From contig NZ_CP078069.1 of assembly GCF_019195435.1 (NCBI RefSeq), forward strand, positions 62,001-126,000: DNA of 64,000 nucleotides, read 5' to 3'. This document shows, in pieces, positions 1 through 8,821 of the stretch. Position 1 is the first letter of the stretch. The number at the start of each line of letters is the position of its first letter. Both the position numbers and the translations under genes were made by a program. The notes beneath the pieces were generated by a model. It did no database searches. It had not been told where the DNA came from and saw nothing but the letters and a program-made list of their open reading frames with translations. Source of the DNA: Comamonas sp. NLF-1-9. GTDB lineage: Bacteria > Pseudomonadota > Gammaproteobacteria > Burkholderiales > Burkholderiaceae_C.

Positions 1-906
1 TTTGCCAGCGTCTTCGGCACGCCCATTGCCGGGGCGATCTACGGCGTGGAGATGCTGGCGATAGGGCGCGTGCGCCACGACTTTCTCTTTCCCGGCATCG
101 TCGCCGGCGTCACGGCCTTCGTCGTGAGCCGCTGGTGGGGCGTGCCCTATCCGGAGTTTCACATCGCTTTCGAGGCGCATTTCACGCTGCTGCTGTTTCT
201 CAAGACCGTGCTGGTGGGCGTGCTCTGCGGCCTGGCGGCGCTGGTCTTCGTCGAGCTCTGCCACGCGGTGCGCAGGCTGTTTGCGTGGCTGCACACGCGC
301 ACCGGGCTGTGGCCGCCGCTCGCGCCCATGCTCGGCGGCGTGTTGCTGGCGCTTTTGATGCTGGTGCTGCCCAGCGACTACCTGGGCTTGTCGCTGCCGC
401 AGATGGAGCGCGCATTGGCCGGCGAAGGCATGCCGGCTGCGGGCTTTTTGTGGAAGGCGCTGCTGGTGGCGCTCACGCTGGGCTCGGGTTTCTATGGCGG
501 CATCGTCACGCCGCAGTTCGTCATCGGCGCGGTGGCGGGCGCGGCCTGCGCGCCCTGGCTGGGGCTGGCCGTGGCCCAGGGCGCGGCCGTGGGGCTGGTG
601 GCGGTGGTGGCGGCCGCGTCGAACACGCCACTGGCCGCGCTCATCATGGGCGTGGAGCTGTTTGGCTCGGGCTCGATCTGGTATGTGGCCGGCGCCTGCG
701 TGGCCGCGTATCTGGTGATAGGGCACCGCAGCGTCTACCCGGCGCAGCACCTGGCCTATGCCAAGTCGGCCTGGATCATGGCCTCGCCCAACGCCCCGGT
801 GGGCGACGAGAAGGTGCAGCTGTCCTACGGTCTGCTGCGCTGGTGGGGCGACCTGCTGCGCCAACTGCGGCGCTGGCATCAAGGGCGCTCGGGGGGCGGC
901 GCATGA
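1..906 (+). CDS. ClC-family chloride channel/transporter, 5'-truncated
   Basis: The reading frame is open from the first base, so the N-terminal part of the protein lies outside the window and 301 residues are visible. The segment FGTPIAGAIYGVE (about residues 5-17) matches the ClC selectivity-filter loop, and GSGFYGGIVTPQF (about 161-173) matches the second conserved GxFxP loop. Several long hydrophobic helices lie between and after them, as expected for this inner-membrane family of chloride channels and Cl-/H+ antiporters. No CBS domains follow, so this is the short bacterial form. Its stop codon overlaps the start of the next gene in an ATGA, which suggests translational coupling. The family is clear, but channel versus antiporter cannot be decided from this fragment. 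Confidence 0.9.
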   Translation, partial: FASVFGTPIAGAIYGVEMLAIGRVRHDFLFPGIVAGVTAFVVSRWWGVPYPEFHIAFEAHFTLLLFLKTVLVGVLCGLAALVFVELCHAVRRLFAWLHTRTGLWPPLAPMLGGVLLALLMLVLPSDYLGLSLPQMERALAGEGMPAAGFLWKALLVALTLGSGFYGGIVTPQFVIGAVAGAACAPWLGLAVAQGAAVGLVAVVAAASNTPLAALIMGVELFGSGSIWYVAGACVAAYLVIGHRSVYPAQHLAYAKSAWIMASPNAPVGDEKVQLSYGLLRWWGDLLRQLRRWHQGRSGGGA

Positions 907-2471
907 GCTTCAGGGCACGGGACGGGGCCTGGGCCTTCCGCCGGCTCGCGGCGGCGCTGGTGCTGCTGGGCGCCACGCTCGCCGCGGCGGGCGCCTGGGC
1001 CTGCGGCGAGGGCGTACACCTCAAGCGCCCGGTGGAGTTGTCTGAAGCCGAGCGCAGCGCGATCGCGGCGATGGCGCCGCTTGCCGTGCTGGCGCTGCAG
1101 GCGCCGCCGATGACGCGCCGGGACGCCGACGCGGCGCAAGGCTATTCCGGCGTGGGCATGGACGCCTGGTGCTTCATCGCCCGCCAGGTCGGGCTGCGCT
1201 ACCGCATCGAGCCCGAGCGGGGCGACACCGTGGCCGACAAGATCGCCCGGGTGCAGGCCGGCCAGGCGCAGGTGCTGCTCTCGCTCAGCCCCGAGCCGCA
1301 GCGCGCGGCCCGCGGACTGTTCACGCTGCCCTACTTCGAGAGCAATTACGCGGTCATAGGGCGCAAGAGCGCGCGCCTGGTGGTGCACAACATGACGGAC
1401 CTTGCGCTGCTGCGCGTGGGCCTGGTCAAGGGCGTGGCCTTCGAGCCGGTGCTGCAGGCCTTCATGCCGCCCGAGCAACTGGTGCTGTTCAACCAGAGCG
1501 ACAGCCGCGAGCTGTTCAAGGCGCTGCGCGAAGGCGCGATCGACGTGGCCGTCTACCCCAAGGCGATCTTTGCGGAAAAGCGCTACGAGCTCGAATACTT
1601 CGATCTGGAGGTGGTGCACACGCTGCGCAATCTGCCGCGGCGCTACGGCTTTTACTTCAGCCCCGCGCCGGACAACGAACTGCTGGTGCGCGTGTTCGAC
1701 CGCTACCTGCAGGCCATGGACCTGAGCGATTCGATCAACCTGCACGAGGACGCCGAGCAGCAGTTCATCGAGCGCTACGTCGCCCAGCGCAGCCAGCGCA
1801 CCTACTGGCGCGCGGGCGCAGTGCTGGCGGGGCTGCTGGCCATCGTCTTCTTCCTGGTGCTGCGCCGCTACCGCCATCTGATGCGCGTGCTGGCCGAGCG
1901 CAACCAGCGCATCCTGCAGCAGCAGCGCGTGCTCGCTGCCAGCCATCGGCGGCTGCAGCAGCTGAGCCAGACCGACGGGCTCACCGGCCTGACCAACCGG
2001 CGCGAGTTTGACCACGCTCTCGCGCGCGAGCACGAGCGGCGCTCGCGCAGCGGCACGCCGCTGAGCGTGATCATGATGGACATAGACCACTTCAAGTGCG
2101 TCAACGACCACTACGGCCACGCGGTGGGCGACGACTACCTGCGCGCGGTGGCCCGGGTGCTCAGGCAGAGCGCGCTGCGCCCGGCCGACATCGTGGCGCG
2201 CTACGGCGGAGAAGAGTTTGTCTGCCTGCTGCCCGACACCGGCGCGCAGGACGCGCGCCAGGTGGCCGAGCGCATCCGCGAAAACCTGCGCAGCCTGCAA
2301 CTGCCCAACGCCAGCGCGCCCAAGCCGGAGCTGACGCTGAGCTTTGGCGTTGCCACGTTGGTCGATGGCCGGGCCAGCGCGGCGCAATTGCTCGAGCGCG
2401 CCGATGCCGAGCTCTACGCGGCCAAGCGCGCCGGGCGCGACCGCGTGCACGGCAGCGAGCTGCGCGCCTGA
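903..2471 (+). CDS. Diguanylate cyclase with periplasmic solute-binding domain
   Basis: The 522-residue protein starts with a hydrophobic signal segment (about 12-36). A bacterial extracellular solute-binding domain of family 3 type follows (about 55-275), then one transmembrane helix (about 303-322), a short coiled linker and a C-terminal GGDEF domain. The active-site motif is GGEEF at about 435-439. An RPAD sequence five residues before it fits the product-inhibition I-site (RxxD). The protein should therefore sense a small periplasmic ligand and make cyclic di-GMP in the cytoplasm. The ATG at 903 is preferred because it overlaps the stop of the upstream ClC gene (ATGA) and opens the signal sequence; the frame is open further upstream, but that stretch is antisense-like arginine-rich sequence. 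The ligand is unknown. Confidence 0.9.
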   Translation: MSFRARDGAWAFRRLAAALVLLGATLAAAGAWACGEGVHLKRPVELSEAERSAIAAMAPLAVLALQAPPMTRRDADAAQGYSGVGMDAWCFIARQVGLRYRIEPERGDTVADKIARVQAGQAQVLLSLSPEPQRAARGLFTLPYFESNYAVIGRKSARLVVHNMTDLALLRVGLVKGVAFEPVLQAFMPPEQLVLFNQSDSRELFKALREGAIDVAVYPKAIFAEKRYELEYFDLEVVHTLRNLPRRYGFYFSPAPDNELLVRVFDRYLQAMDLSDSINLHEDAEQQFIERYVAQRSQRTYWRAGAVLAGLLAIVFFLVLRRYRHLMRVLAERNQRILQQQRVLAASHRRLQQLSQTDGLTGLTNRREFDHALAREHERRSRSGTPLSVIMMDIDHFKCVNDHYGHAVGDDYLRAVARVLRQSALRPADIVARYGGEEFVCLLPDTGAQDARQVAERIRENLRSLQLPNASAPKPELTLSFGVATLVDGRASAAQLLERADAELYAAKRAGRDRVHGSELRA

Positions 2472-3287
2472 TCAGGCAGTGCCGTCCTCGGGGACGGGCG
2501 CGCGGGCCGTGGGCTCGAAGCAGTCGCGAAAGCTGAAGACGATGGAGGAAAAGAACATCGCGGCCAGCACGATGGCGGTGGTCACCAGCACGCTGGCGGC
2601 AAGGCCGGTGCCCATGCCCAGCTCGCTGAGCACCGTCAGCACCAGGCTCACGACGATGCCGGTGGCCATGAACAGGCCGGCCCAGCCCAGCGCATAGACG
2701 CTGAAGGCGCCGATGTTGCGCAAGCACGCCACGGCGCTGAAGAACATGGCCTTGACCGGCGCCACGCCCCACCAGTGCACCAGCGCCGGCGCATGCCAGA
2801 ACAGCAGGGACAGCGGCAGGTAGAGCAGCACCGCCAGCCACATCGCCGCCTGAAAGCGCCCGGATTCGGCCAGCTCCTGCGTGACCGGATGCACGCCCAG
2901 ATAGACGCCGGCGAATTCGCCCCCGTCCACCAGCGCCGACAGGCCCAGCAGCAGCAGAAAACCCGCCGCGTAGAGCAGGCCCAGCAGCGCCATGCTGCGC
3001 AGGCGCTGGCGCGCGCTGCGCAGCGCCGACACCATCAGCGCCGGCGCGGCCAGCCGGCTGCTGCTGCCCTCGGTGTCGGCGCTGGCCACCATCATCACCA
3101 GCGTGGCGCTGGGCAGCAGGGCCAGCGCCAGCGCCGTGCCCACGAGAGGCAAGACCGTGGCCAGCGACATCGCGGCCATGCACAGGAAGAACAGGCCGGT
3201 CAGCGCCATGGGCTGGCGCCAGAAGGTGCGCACACCCAGGCGCACCCAGAGGATGCCGGTGCGTGCGGGAACGAGTTGAAGTTTCAT
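2472..3287 (-). CDS. BPSS1780-type integral membrane protein
   Basis: This is a 271-residue protein with about six hydrophobic helices and few charged segments. Its N-terminus (VRTFWRQPMALTGLFF) resembles the conserved start of the BPSS1780 family, a membrane protein of unknown function widespread in Burkholderiales and usually found next to homoserine kinase. It lies downstream of thrB on the same strand, 66 bp away. The 3' end abuts the convergent diguanylate cyclase gene with no gap. No enzymatic motif is visible, and the family assignment rests on remembered sequence similarity and gene order. Confidence 0.75.
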   Translation of the reverse strand: MKLQLVPARTGILWVRLGVRTFWRQPMALTGLFFLCMAAMSLATVLPLVGTALALALLPSATLVMMVASADTEGSSSRLAAPALMVSALRSARQRLRSMALLGLLYAAGFLLLLGLSALVDGGEFAGVYLGVHPVTQELAESGRFQAAMWLAVLLYLPLSLLFWHAPALVHWWGVAPVKAMFFSAVACLRNIGAFSVYALGWAGLFMATGIVVSLVLTVLSELGMGTGLAASVLVTTAIVLAAMFFSSIVFSFRDCFEPTARAPVPEDGTA

Positions 3288-3353
3288 GCGGGATGGTGCA
3301 ACAGCGGCGCAGGAGACTGTAGCGCACGGCGCCTGTCCCCGGCCGGGGTGCAG

Positions 3354-4310
3354 CTATGCCGGAAGGCGCACGGGGTGGGCCACGCGCTCGCGCAGCACGC
3401 GCTCGAAATGGCCGGGGTCGTGGGCCTTGAGCATCTGCGCGTCGCGCGGCAGGTGGTAGTCCCACAGGCGCGAGATCCAGAAGCGCAGCGCCCCGGCGCG
3501 CAGCATCGCGGGCAGCAGCGCCCGCTCGTGCCGGGTGAGCGGGCGCACGCCCTGGTAGGCGCCCAGCAGCGCGGCAAAGCGCCCCGCCTCGTGGCGCCCG
3601 GTGGGCAGGTCCACGCACCAGTCGTTGAGCGCCACCGCCAGGTCGAACAGCCAGGTGTCGACCCCGGCGAAGTAGAAGTCGAAGATGCCGGTGAGCACCT
3701 CGCCCTCGAACATCACGTTGTCGCGAAACAGGTCGGCATGCACCGGCCCGCGCGGCAGCGCGGCGTAGGCGGCGCTTTGCGCCACATGGTTCTGGTAGGC
3801 CAGCTCGGACTGCAGCAGCCGCGCCTGGGCGGCGTCCAGATGCGGCAGCACCTCGGGCGCGGTGGCGTTCCACCAGGGCAGGCCGCGCAGATTGGCCTGC
3901 TCGCGTTCGTAGTCGCGCGCCGCCAGGTGCATGCGCGCAAGCATGGCGCCCAGCGCCGCGCAGTGGCGCTCATCGGGCGCCAGTTGGCTACTGCCGGCCA
4001 GGCGCGTGGCCAGAGCCGCGGGCTTGCCGGCCACGGTGAACAGGATGTCGCCCTGCGCGTCGCCCTGGGGGTCGGGCACGGGGATGCCGGCCTGCGCCAG
4101 GTGCTTCATCAGGTAGAGGTAGAAGGGCAGTTGCGCGTGCGCCAGGCGCTCGAACAGCGTGAGCACGTACTGCCCGCTGCTGCTGGTCAGAAAGTAGTTG
4201 GTGTTCTCTATGCCGCCTTCGATGCCGCGCAGCTGCACCAGGGTGCCAAGGCTCAGGCGCTGCAGCAGTGCGCTGGCTTCAGACTCGGTGACGGGGGTGA
4301 AGACGGCCAT
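3354..4310 (-). CDS. thrB: Homoserine kinase, aminoglycoside phosphotransferase type (ThrB)
   Basis: The 318-residue protein has the start MAVFTPVTESEA and the motif GGIENTNYFL (about 32-41) typical of the ThrB II family, which phosphorylates homoserine on the way to threonine. The kinase catalytic loop HADLFRDN (about 190-197) and the following metal-binding FDFYFAG are intact. The fold is that of aminoglycoside phosphotransferases, not the GHMP kinase form found in E. coli. The gene is followed by the BPSS1780 membrane protein and preceded by the DUF2782 gene on the same strand, a common arrangement near polA in Comamonadaceae. Confidence 0.93.
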   Translation of the reverse strand: MAVFTPVTESEASALLQRLSLGTLVQLRGIEGGIENTNYFLTSSSGQYVLTLFERLAHAQLPFYLYLMKHLAQAGIPVPDPQGDAQGDILFTVAGKPAALATRLAGSSQLAPDERHCAALGAMLARMHLAARDYEREQANLRGLPWWNATAPEVLPHLDAAQARLLQSELAYQNHVAQSAAYAALPRGPVHADLFRDNVMFEGEVLTGIFDFYFAGVDTWLFDLAVALNDWCVDLPTGRHEAGRFAALLGAYQGVRPLTRHERALLPAMLRAGALRFWISRLWDYHLPRDAQMLKAHDPGHFERVLRERVAHPVRLPA

Positions 4311-4352
4311 GGGCAGAGGGTCCGGCGCAGCCGGAGCAGGCGGGCGCGCGGT

Positions 4353-4667
4353 TCAGAAGGTGCCGAGCTTCCACAGGCGCGCGCCATCGCTCGGGCGCAC
4401 CTGGTAGGAGGGCAGCTCGCCCCCCAGCTTGGGCTGCACGGTGATGGAGCGCGTTTCGCCGCCCACGCGCAGCTCGTCCACGCGGCTGCCTTCGTCCTCG
4501 ATCACGATGCGCTGCACCCGCCGGCCCTGGTCCATGCCGGTTTGCTCATCTTGCGATAGCGCCTGACGCTCTGCAGGCAAGGGCTGGGCCGGGTTTTGAT
4601 TGCTGGCCTGCGCCAGCACGCCGGTGCTGACGAGGGAGGCGAGGACGAGAACGAGGGGTGCGCGCAT
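4353..4667 (-). CDS. DUF2782 small secreted protein
   Basis: A 104-residue protein with a signal peptide (MRAPLVLVLASLVSTGVLA, cleavage likely before QAS) and a short mature part ending in YQVRPSDGARLWKLGTF. This matches the DUF2782 family of small exported proteins encoded between thrB and polA in many betaproteobacteria. The function is unknown. The ATG at 4667 directly precedes the signal sequence; an in-frame ATG at 4691 would add eight residues and is less likely. A copy of the dispersed palindromic repeat (4551-4602) lies within the gene and encodes the linker just after the signal peptide (about ASNQNPAQPLPAERQALSQ). Confidence 0.75.
   Translation of the reverse strand: MRAPLVLVLASLVSTGVLAQASNQNPAQPLPAERQALSQDEQTGMDQGRRVQRIVIEDEGSRVDELRVGGETRSITVQPKLGGELPSYQVRPSDGARLWKLGTF
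4551..4602 (+). repeat. Dispersed palindromic repeat, copy 1 (inside DUF2782 gene)
   Basis: The segment contains GATAGCGCCTG followed by a GCAGGCAAGGG half-arm and ends in GGGTTTTGATT. It is a diverged copy of the GATAGCTG...CAAGCG...TTTTGA element seen elsewhere in the window. It is translated in the opposite sense as part of the DUF2782 protein. Confidence 0.55.
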
Positions 4668-4699
4668 GGTGGCTTCGATTGTAGGCCGCATGCGCGCCT

Positions 4700-5908
4700 T
4701 CAGCGGCCCGCGGCCTCGTCGTCCAGCGCCTGCTGCACCGCCAGGTAAAAGCGCTCGCGCTCGGCAAACGCCGGGTTGTCGGCCGAGCCCGCCTTGGGCC
4801 AGTCGGCGTTGGTGACGATCACCAGCCGGCGCGCCGGGTCGATGAAGATGCCCTGGCCGAAGATGCCGCGCGCCGCAAAGCTGCCGCTGTCGTAAGTCCA
4901 CCACTGGTAGCCATAGCCGCGCCCCGGCGCCTGGATGTCCGCCTGCTTGTGCGTGGCGGCCTGCAGCCAGCCATCGGGCACGATCGGTTCGCCGTTCACC
5001 CGCGCGCCTTCCAGGATGAACTGCCCCATGCGCGCGTAGTCGCGCGCCGCCGCCTGGATGCAGCAGCCGCTGATCTCCTTGCCGGTCTTGGACAGCAGCC
5101 AGGTGGCCTGCTGCTGCATGCCCGCGGGCTGCCAGATTTTTTCCTGCAGGTATTGGGTGAGGGGCTTGTGGATGGCCGCCATCAGCATCACGCCGACCAG
5201 GTTGGTCTCGCCCGTGCTGTAGTTCCAGCGCTCGCCCGCGGGCGCGGCGCGCGGGAGCTTCCTCATGTAGCTCACCAGCGCGTCCACGCCGGGCTCTGGC
5301 ACGTGGTTGTTGAAGCGCGCCACGTCCGAGTTGGGGTCGCCATAGTCCTCGTTCCACTGCACGCCCGAAGTCATGGTGAGCAACTGGCGCACGCTCACGT
5401 CGTCGTAGGCCGAGCCTTTCATGTCCGGCAGGTAGTCGCTCACCTTGTCGTCCATGCTCTTGATCAGCCCGTCCTTGAGCGCCGCGCCGACCAGCGTGGA
5501 GGTGAAGGACTTGGCTACCGAGAAGCTGGTCCAGCGCCCATCGGCGTCAAAACCCAGGCCGTAGCGCTCCAGCCGGATCTTGCCGTCTTGCAGGATCAGC
5601 AGAGCGGCGCTGTGCTGGCCTTGCATGAAAGCGTCGAGGTCCACGCCCAGCTTGAGCGGCTTGCCGCCCGGCAGGGGGCGAGGCGTGGCCGAGGGCTGGG
5701 CGGTATGCCATCTGGCCAGCAGCGGGATGCGGTCCATCGCGCGAAAGGCGGCGTCGCGCTGGGTCTGGCTCCAGAACAGAATGTCGCGGTTGGTCGGGAA
5801 AGTGGCGAGCAGCCCGCGCGCCTCCTTGTCCAGGCTGAACCAGCCGATCGCGGCCGCGGCAAGGATGAGGACGATCAGCGCAAGCAGCAGGCGTTTGAGG
5901 GTTCTCAT
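4700..5908 (-). CDS. Serine hydrolase, beta-lactamase/esterase family (class C-like)
   Basis: The 402-residue protein has an N-terminal hydrophobic anchor or signal (about 5-25) and then a penicillin-binding/esterase fold. The nucleophile motif SxxK is SVAK at about 129-132 and the second motif is YSTGE at about 230, where class C enzymes and EstB-type esterases have YxN or Yxx. The conserved GYGYQWWTY and a GQGIFIDP segment near the C-terminus (in the position of the third box) fit the 6-aminohexanoate-dimer hydrolase/beta-lactamase-related group. The substrate cannot be predicted. It is transcribed divergently from polA, with 56 bp between the two starts. Confidence 0.85.
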   Translation of the reverse strand: MRTLKRLLLALIVLILAAAAIGWFSLDKEARGLLATFPTNRDILFWSQTQRDAAFRAMDRIPLLARWHTAQPSATPRPLPGGKPLKLGVDLDAFMQGQHSAALLILQDGKIRLERYGLGFDADGRWTSFSVAKSFTSTLVGAALKDGLIKSMDDKVSDYLPDMKGSAYDDVSVRQLLTMTSGVQWNEDYGDPNSDVARFNNHVPEPGVDALVSYMRKLPRAAPAGERWNYSTGETNLVGVMLMAAIHKPLTQYLQEKIWQPAGMQQQATWLLSKTGKEISGCCIQAAARDYARMGQFILEGARVNGEPIVPDGWLQAATHKQADIQAPGRGYGYQWWTYDSGSFAARGIFGQGIFIDPARRLVIVTNADWPKAGSADNPAFAERERFYLAVQQALDDEAAGR

Positions 5909-5964
5909 GGGTGCTCTCCGTGGGGAGGCGCCATCGTAAGGGCATCCGTGGGCACAATCTGCAC

Positions 5965-8724
5965 ATGAGCGACACCCCCACCCTGCTGCTGGTCGATGGC
6001 TCCAGCTACCTGTACCGCGCCTACCACGCCATGCCGGACCTGCGCGCGGTGCCGGGCGACCCCAAGAGCCATCCCACGGGCGCGATACGCGGCATGGTCA
6101 ATATGCTGCGCGCGCTCGGCCATGAGCACGCGCCGGCCTATGCCGCCTGCGTGTTCGATGCGCCCGGCCCGACCTTTCGCGACGACATCTTCCCCGAGTA
6201 CAAGGCCAACCGCTCGCCCATGCCCGACGATCTGCGCGCGCAGATCGCGCCTATCCACGAAGTGGTGCGGCTGCTGGGCTGGCCGGTGCTGTGCGTGCCC
6301 GGGGTGGAGGCCGACGACGTGATTGCCACGCTGGCCACGCGCGCCGCCGCCCAGGGCCTGCGCGTGCTGATTTCCAGCGGCGACAAGGACTTGAGCCAGC
6401 TGGTGAACGAGCGCATCACCATCATGGACACGATGAACGGCAAGCGCCGCGACGTGGCCGGCGTGACGGCCGAGTTCGGCGTGCCGCCCAGCCTGATGGT
6501 GGACTTCCAGACCCTGGTGGGCGACGCGGTGGACAACGTGCCGGGCGTGGCCAAGGTCGGCCCCAAGACGGCGGCGCGCTGGCTCGCGCAGTACGGCTCG
6601 CTCGATGCGCTGATGGCGCACGCCGACGAGATCAAGGGCGTGGCGGGCGAGAACCTGCGCGCCGCCCTTAGCTGGCTGCCCACCGGGCGGCGCCTGGTGA
6701 GCATGCGCACCGACTGCGACCTGAGCGCCGCGCTGCCCGGTTTGCCTGCTTTCGATTCGATAGCTGCAGGCGCAGAGCAGACGCAGGGTTTGCGCGATTT
6801 TTATGAAAAATTCGGCTTCAAGACCCTGGCACGGCAACTGCAGGACGAGGCGTCTTCGACCGCTGCCGAGCAGCGCATCGAGGAGCAGGCGAGCCATGCG
6901 GCAGCGCAGGCGCAGGCCAGAGCGGTGGACTATGAGGTGGTGCTGAGCTGGCAGGCGCTGGATGCCTGGATCGCCAGGCTCATGGCCGCGCCGCTCGTGG
7001 CGCTGGATACCGAAACCACCTCGCTCGATGAGCAGCACGCGCGCATCGTCGGCATCAGCTTCAGCGTGGAGCCGGGGTCTGCCGCCTATGTGCCGCTGGC
7101 GCATGCCGGGCTGGAGGCGCCCGAGCAATTGCCGCTCGATGAGGTACTGGCGCGCCTCAAGCCCTGGCTGGAAAGCCCGGCGCACGCCAAGCTCGGCCAG
7201 CACATCAAATACGACCGCCATGTGCTGGCCAACCACGGCGTCGAGGTGCGCGGCTATGTGCACGACACCATGCTGCAAAGCTACGTGCTCGAGGTCACGC
7301 GGCCGCACAATCTCGCCAGCCTTGCCGAGCGCCACACCGGGCGCACGGGCCTGAGCTATGAAGACCTGTGCGGCAAGGGCGCCAGGCAGATTCCTTTTGC
7401 GCAGGTGCCGGTGGACAAGGCCGCGGCCTACGCCTGCGAGGATTCCGACCAGACCCTGGACGTGCACCGCGTGCTCTGGCCCCGACTGGAGAGCGACGAC
7501 AAACTGCGCGCCATCTACGAGCTGGAGATCGCCACCAGCGAGGTGTTGTTTCGCATGGAGAGAAACGGCGTGCTGATCGACGCCGACAAGCTCGCCGCGC
7601 AAAGCCACGAGCTTGGCCTGCGCATCAGCGAGCTGGAGCAAGAGGCCTATGAGCTCGCCGGCCAGCCCTTCAACCTGGGCAGCCCCAAGCAGTTGGGCGA
7701 GATCTTTTTTGACAAGCTGGGCATGCCCGTCGTCAAGAAGACCGCCACCGGCGCGCGCTCCACCGACGAAGAGGTACTTGAAAAGCTGGCCGAGGACTAC
7801 CCCTTGCCGGCGCGGCTCTTGGAGCACCGCAGCCTGTCCAAACTCAAGAGCACCTATACCGACAAGCTGGCCACGCTGGTCAACCCGGCCACCGGCCGCG
7901 TGCACACCCACTACGCCCAGGCCGTGGCCGTCACCGGGCGCCTCGCCAGCAACGAACCCAACCTGCAGAACATCCCGGTGCGCACCGCCGAGGGCCGACG
8001 CATTCGCGAAGCCTTCGTCGCCCCGCCCGGGCGCGTGATCGCCAGTTGCGACTACAGCCAGATCGAGCTGCGCATCATGGCCCACATCAGTGGCGACGCG
8101 GCCTTGCTCAAGGCCTTTCACGAGGGCATGGACGTGCACCGCGCCACCGCAGCCGAGGTCTTTGGCGTGGCCGCCGACCAGGTCAGCAGCGAGCAGCGGC
8201 GCTACGCCAAGGTGATCAACTTCGGTCTGATCTACGGCATGAGCAGCTACGGCCTGGCCAAGAACCTGGGCATCGACAACCAGGCGGCCAAGAACTACAT
8301 CGAGCGCTACTTCGAGCGCTACCCCGGCGTCAAGCGCTACATGGACGAGACCGTGCAACTGGCGCACCGCCAGGGCTACGTGCAAACCGTGTTCGGCCGG
8401 CGCCTGTACCTGCCCGAGATCAACGGCGGCAGCGGGCCGCGCAAGAAGGCCGCCGAGCGCGCCGCCATCAACGCGCCCATGCAGGGCACGGCCGCCGACC
8501 TCATCAAGAAGGCCATGATCGCGGTGCAGCAGCGCCTGGACGCCGAGAAGCCCGACATCCTCATGGTGCTGCAGGTGCACGACGAGCTCGTCTTCGAGCT
8601 GCCCGAGAGCGAGGTCGACTGGCTGCGTCGCGAGATTCCGGCGCTGATGGCCGGCGTGGCCGACCTTGCCGTGCCGCTGATTGCCGAAGTCGGCGTAGGG
8701 GCCAATTGGGAAGAGGCCCATTGA
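5965..8724 (+). CDS. polA: DNA polymerase I
   Basis: The 919-residue protein has all three domains. The 5'-3' exonuclease begins with LLLVDGSSYLYRAYHAMP. A 3'-5' exonuclease is present, with the ALDTETT motif near residue 346 and YACEDSDQT. The polymerase domain carries motif A DYSQIELR (about 696), motif B RRYAKVINFGLIYG and motif C QVHDELVFE (about 872). It acts in Okazaki-fragment processing and excision repair. The ATG at 5965 is chosen because the family sequence starts there; the frame is open upstream to 5911 without family similarity. A translated copy of the dispersed repeat (6751-6813) supplies the linker FDSIAAGAEQTQG just before RDFYEKFGFK. Confidence 0.97.
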   Translation: MSDTPTLLLVDGSSYLYRAYHAMPDLRAVPGDPKSHPTGAIRGMVNMLRALGHEHAPAYAACVFDAPGPTFRDDIFPEYKANRSPMPDDLRAQIAPIHEVVRLLGWPVLCVPGVEADDVIATLATRAAAQGLRVLISSGDKDLSQLVNERITIMDTMNGKRRDVAGVTAEFGVPPSLMVDFQTLVGDAVDNVPGVAKVGPKTAARWLAQYGSLDALMAHADEIKGVAGENLRAALSWLPTGRRLVSMRTDCDLSAALPGLPAFDSIAAGAEQTQGLRDFYEKFGFKTLARQLQDEASSTAAEQRIEEQASHAAAQAQARAVDYEVVLSWQALDAWIARLMAAPLVALDTETTSLDEQHARIVGISFSVEPGSAAYVPLAHAGLEAPEQLPLDEVLARLKPWLESPAHAKLGQHIKYDRHVLANHGVEVRGYVHDTMLQSYVLEVTRPHNLASLAERHTGRTGLSYEDLCGKGARQIPFAQVPVDKAAAYACEDSDQTLDVHRVLWPRLESDDKLRAIYELEIATSEVLFRMERNGVLIDADKLAAQSHELGLRISELEQEAYELAGQPFNLGSPKQLGEIFFDKLGMPVVKKTATGARSTDEEVLEKLAEDYPLPARLLEHRSLSKLKSTYTDKLATLVNPATGRVHTHYAQAVAVTGRLASNEPNLQNIPVRTAEGRRIREAFVAPPGRVIASCDYSQIELRIMAHISGDAALLKAFHEGMDVHRATAAEVFGVAADQVSSEQRRYAKVINFGLIYGMSSYGLAKNLGIDNQAAKNYIERYFERYPGVKRYMDETVQLAHRQGYVQTVFGRRLYLPEINGGSGPRKKAAERAAINAPMQGTAADLIKKAMIAVQQRLDAEKPDILMVLQVHDELVFELPESEVDWLRREIPALMAGVADLAVPLIAEVGVGANWEEAH
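6751..6813 (+). repeat. Dispersed palindromic repeat, copy 2 (inside polA)
   Basis: The sequence contains TTCGATAGCTGCAGGCGC, then CAGGGTTTGCGC and TTTTTATGAAAAATT, matching the intergenic copies at 13121-13190 and 60560-60621. It is in frame and translated within PolA, between the 5'-3' exonuclease helix-hairpin-helix region and the 3'-5' exonuclease domain. Confidence 0.7.
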
Positions 8725-8764
8725 AGAAATGCCAAGGAAAAACCCTGATCCGCTCTGCGGGATC

Positions 8765-8809
8765 GGGTTGCGGCCTGTAAATATATGTAATATCGGTCGC
8801 TCTATTTAC
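8765..8809 (+). promoter_or_regulatory. AT-rich promoter region of the lipoprotein operon
   Basis: Between polA and the lipoprotein gene is a short AT-rich island in otherwise GC-rich DNA. GTAAATA (8777-8783) and TATTTAC (8803-8809) form an inverted repeat around a TAATAT hexamer, which could serve as a -10 element. The exact -35 is unclear. A good ribosome-binding site (GGAGG) follows just before the ATG at 8822. Confidence 0.4.
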
Positions 8810-8821
8810 CACGGAGGGTGT

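Noticed and set aside
3300..3360. GGCATAGCTGCACC at the thrB end as another repeat copy
   Set aside because: Only the short TAGCTGC block matches. The palindromic centre and the TTTTGAA end are absent.
5905..8721. A 938-codon open frame antisense to polA
   Set aside because: Same GC-driven artefact; PolA on the plus strand has every catalytic motif.
8743..8767. Hairpin after polA (GATCC pairing with GGATC)
   Set aside because: The stem needs a bulge and no T run follows, so it does not qualify as an intrinsic terminator.
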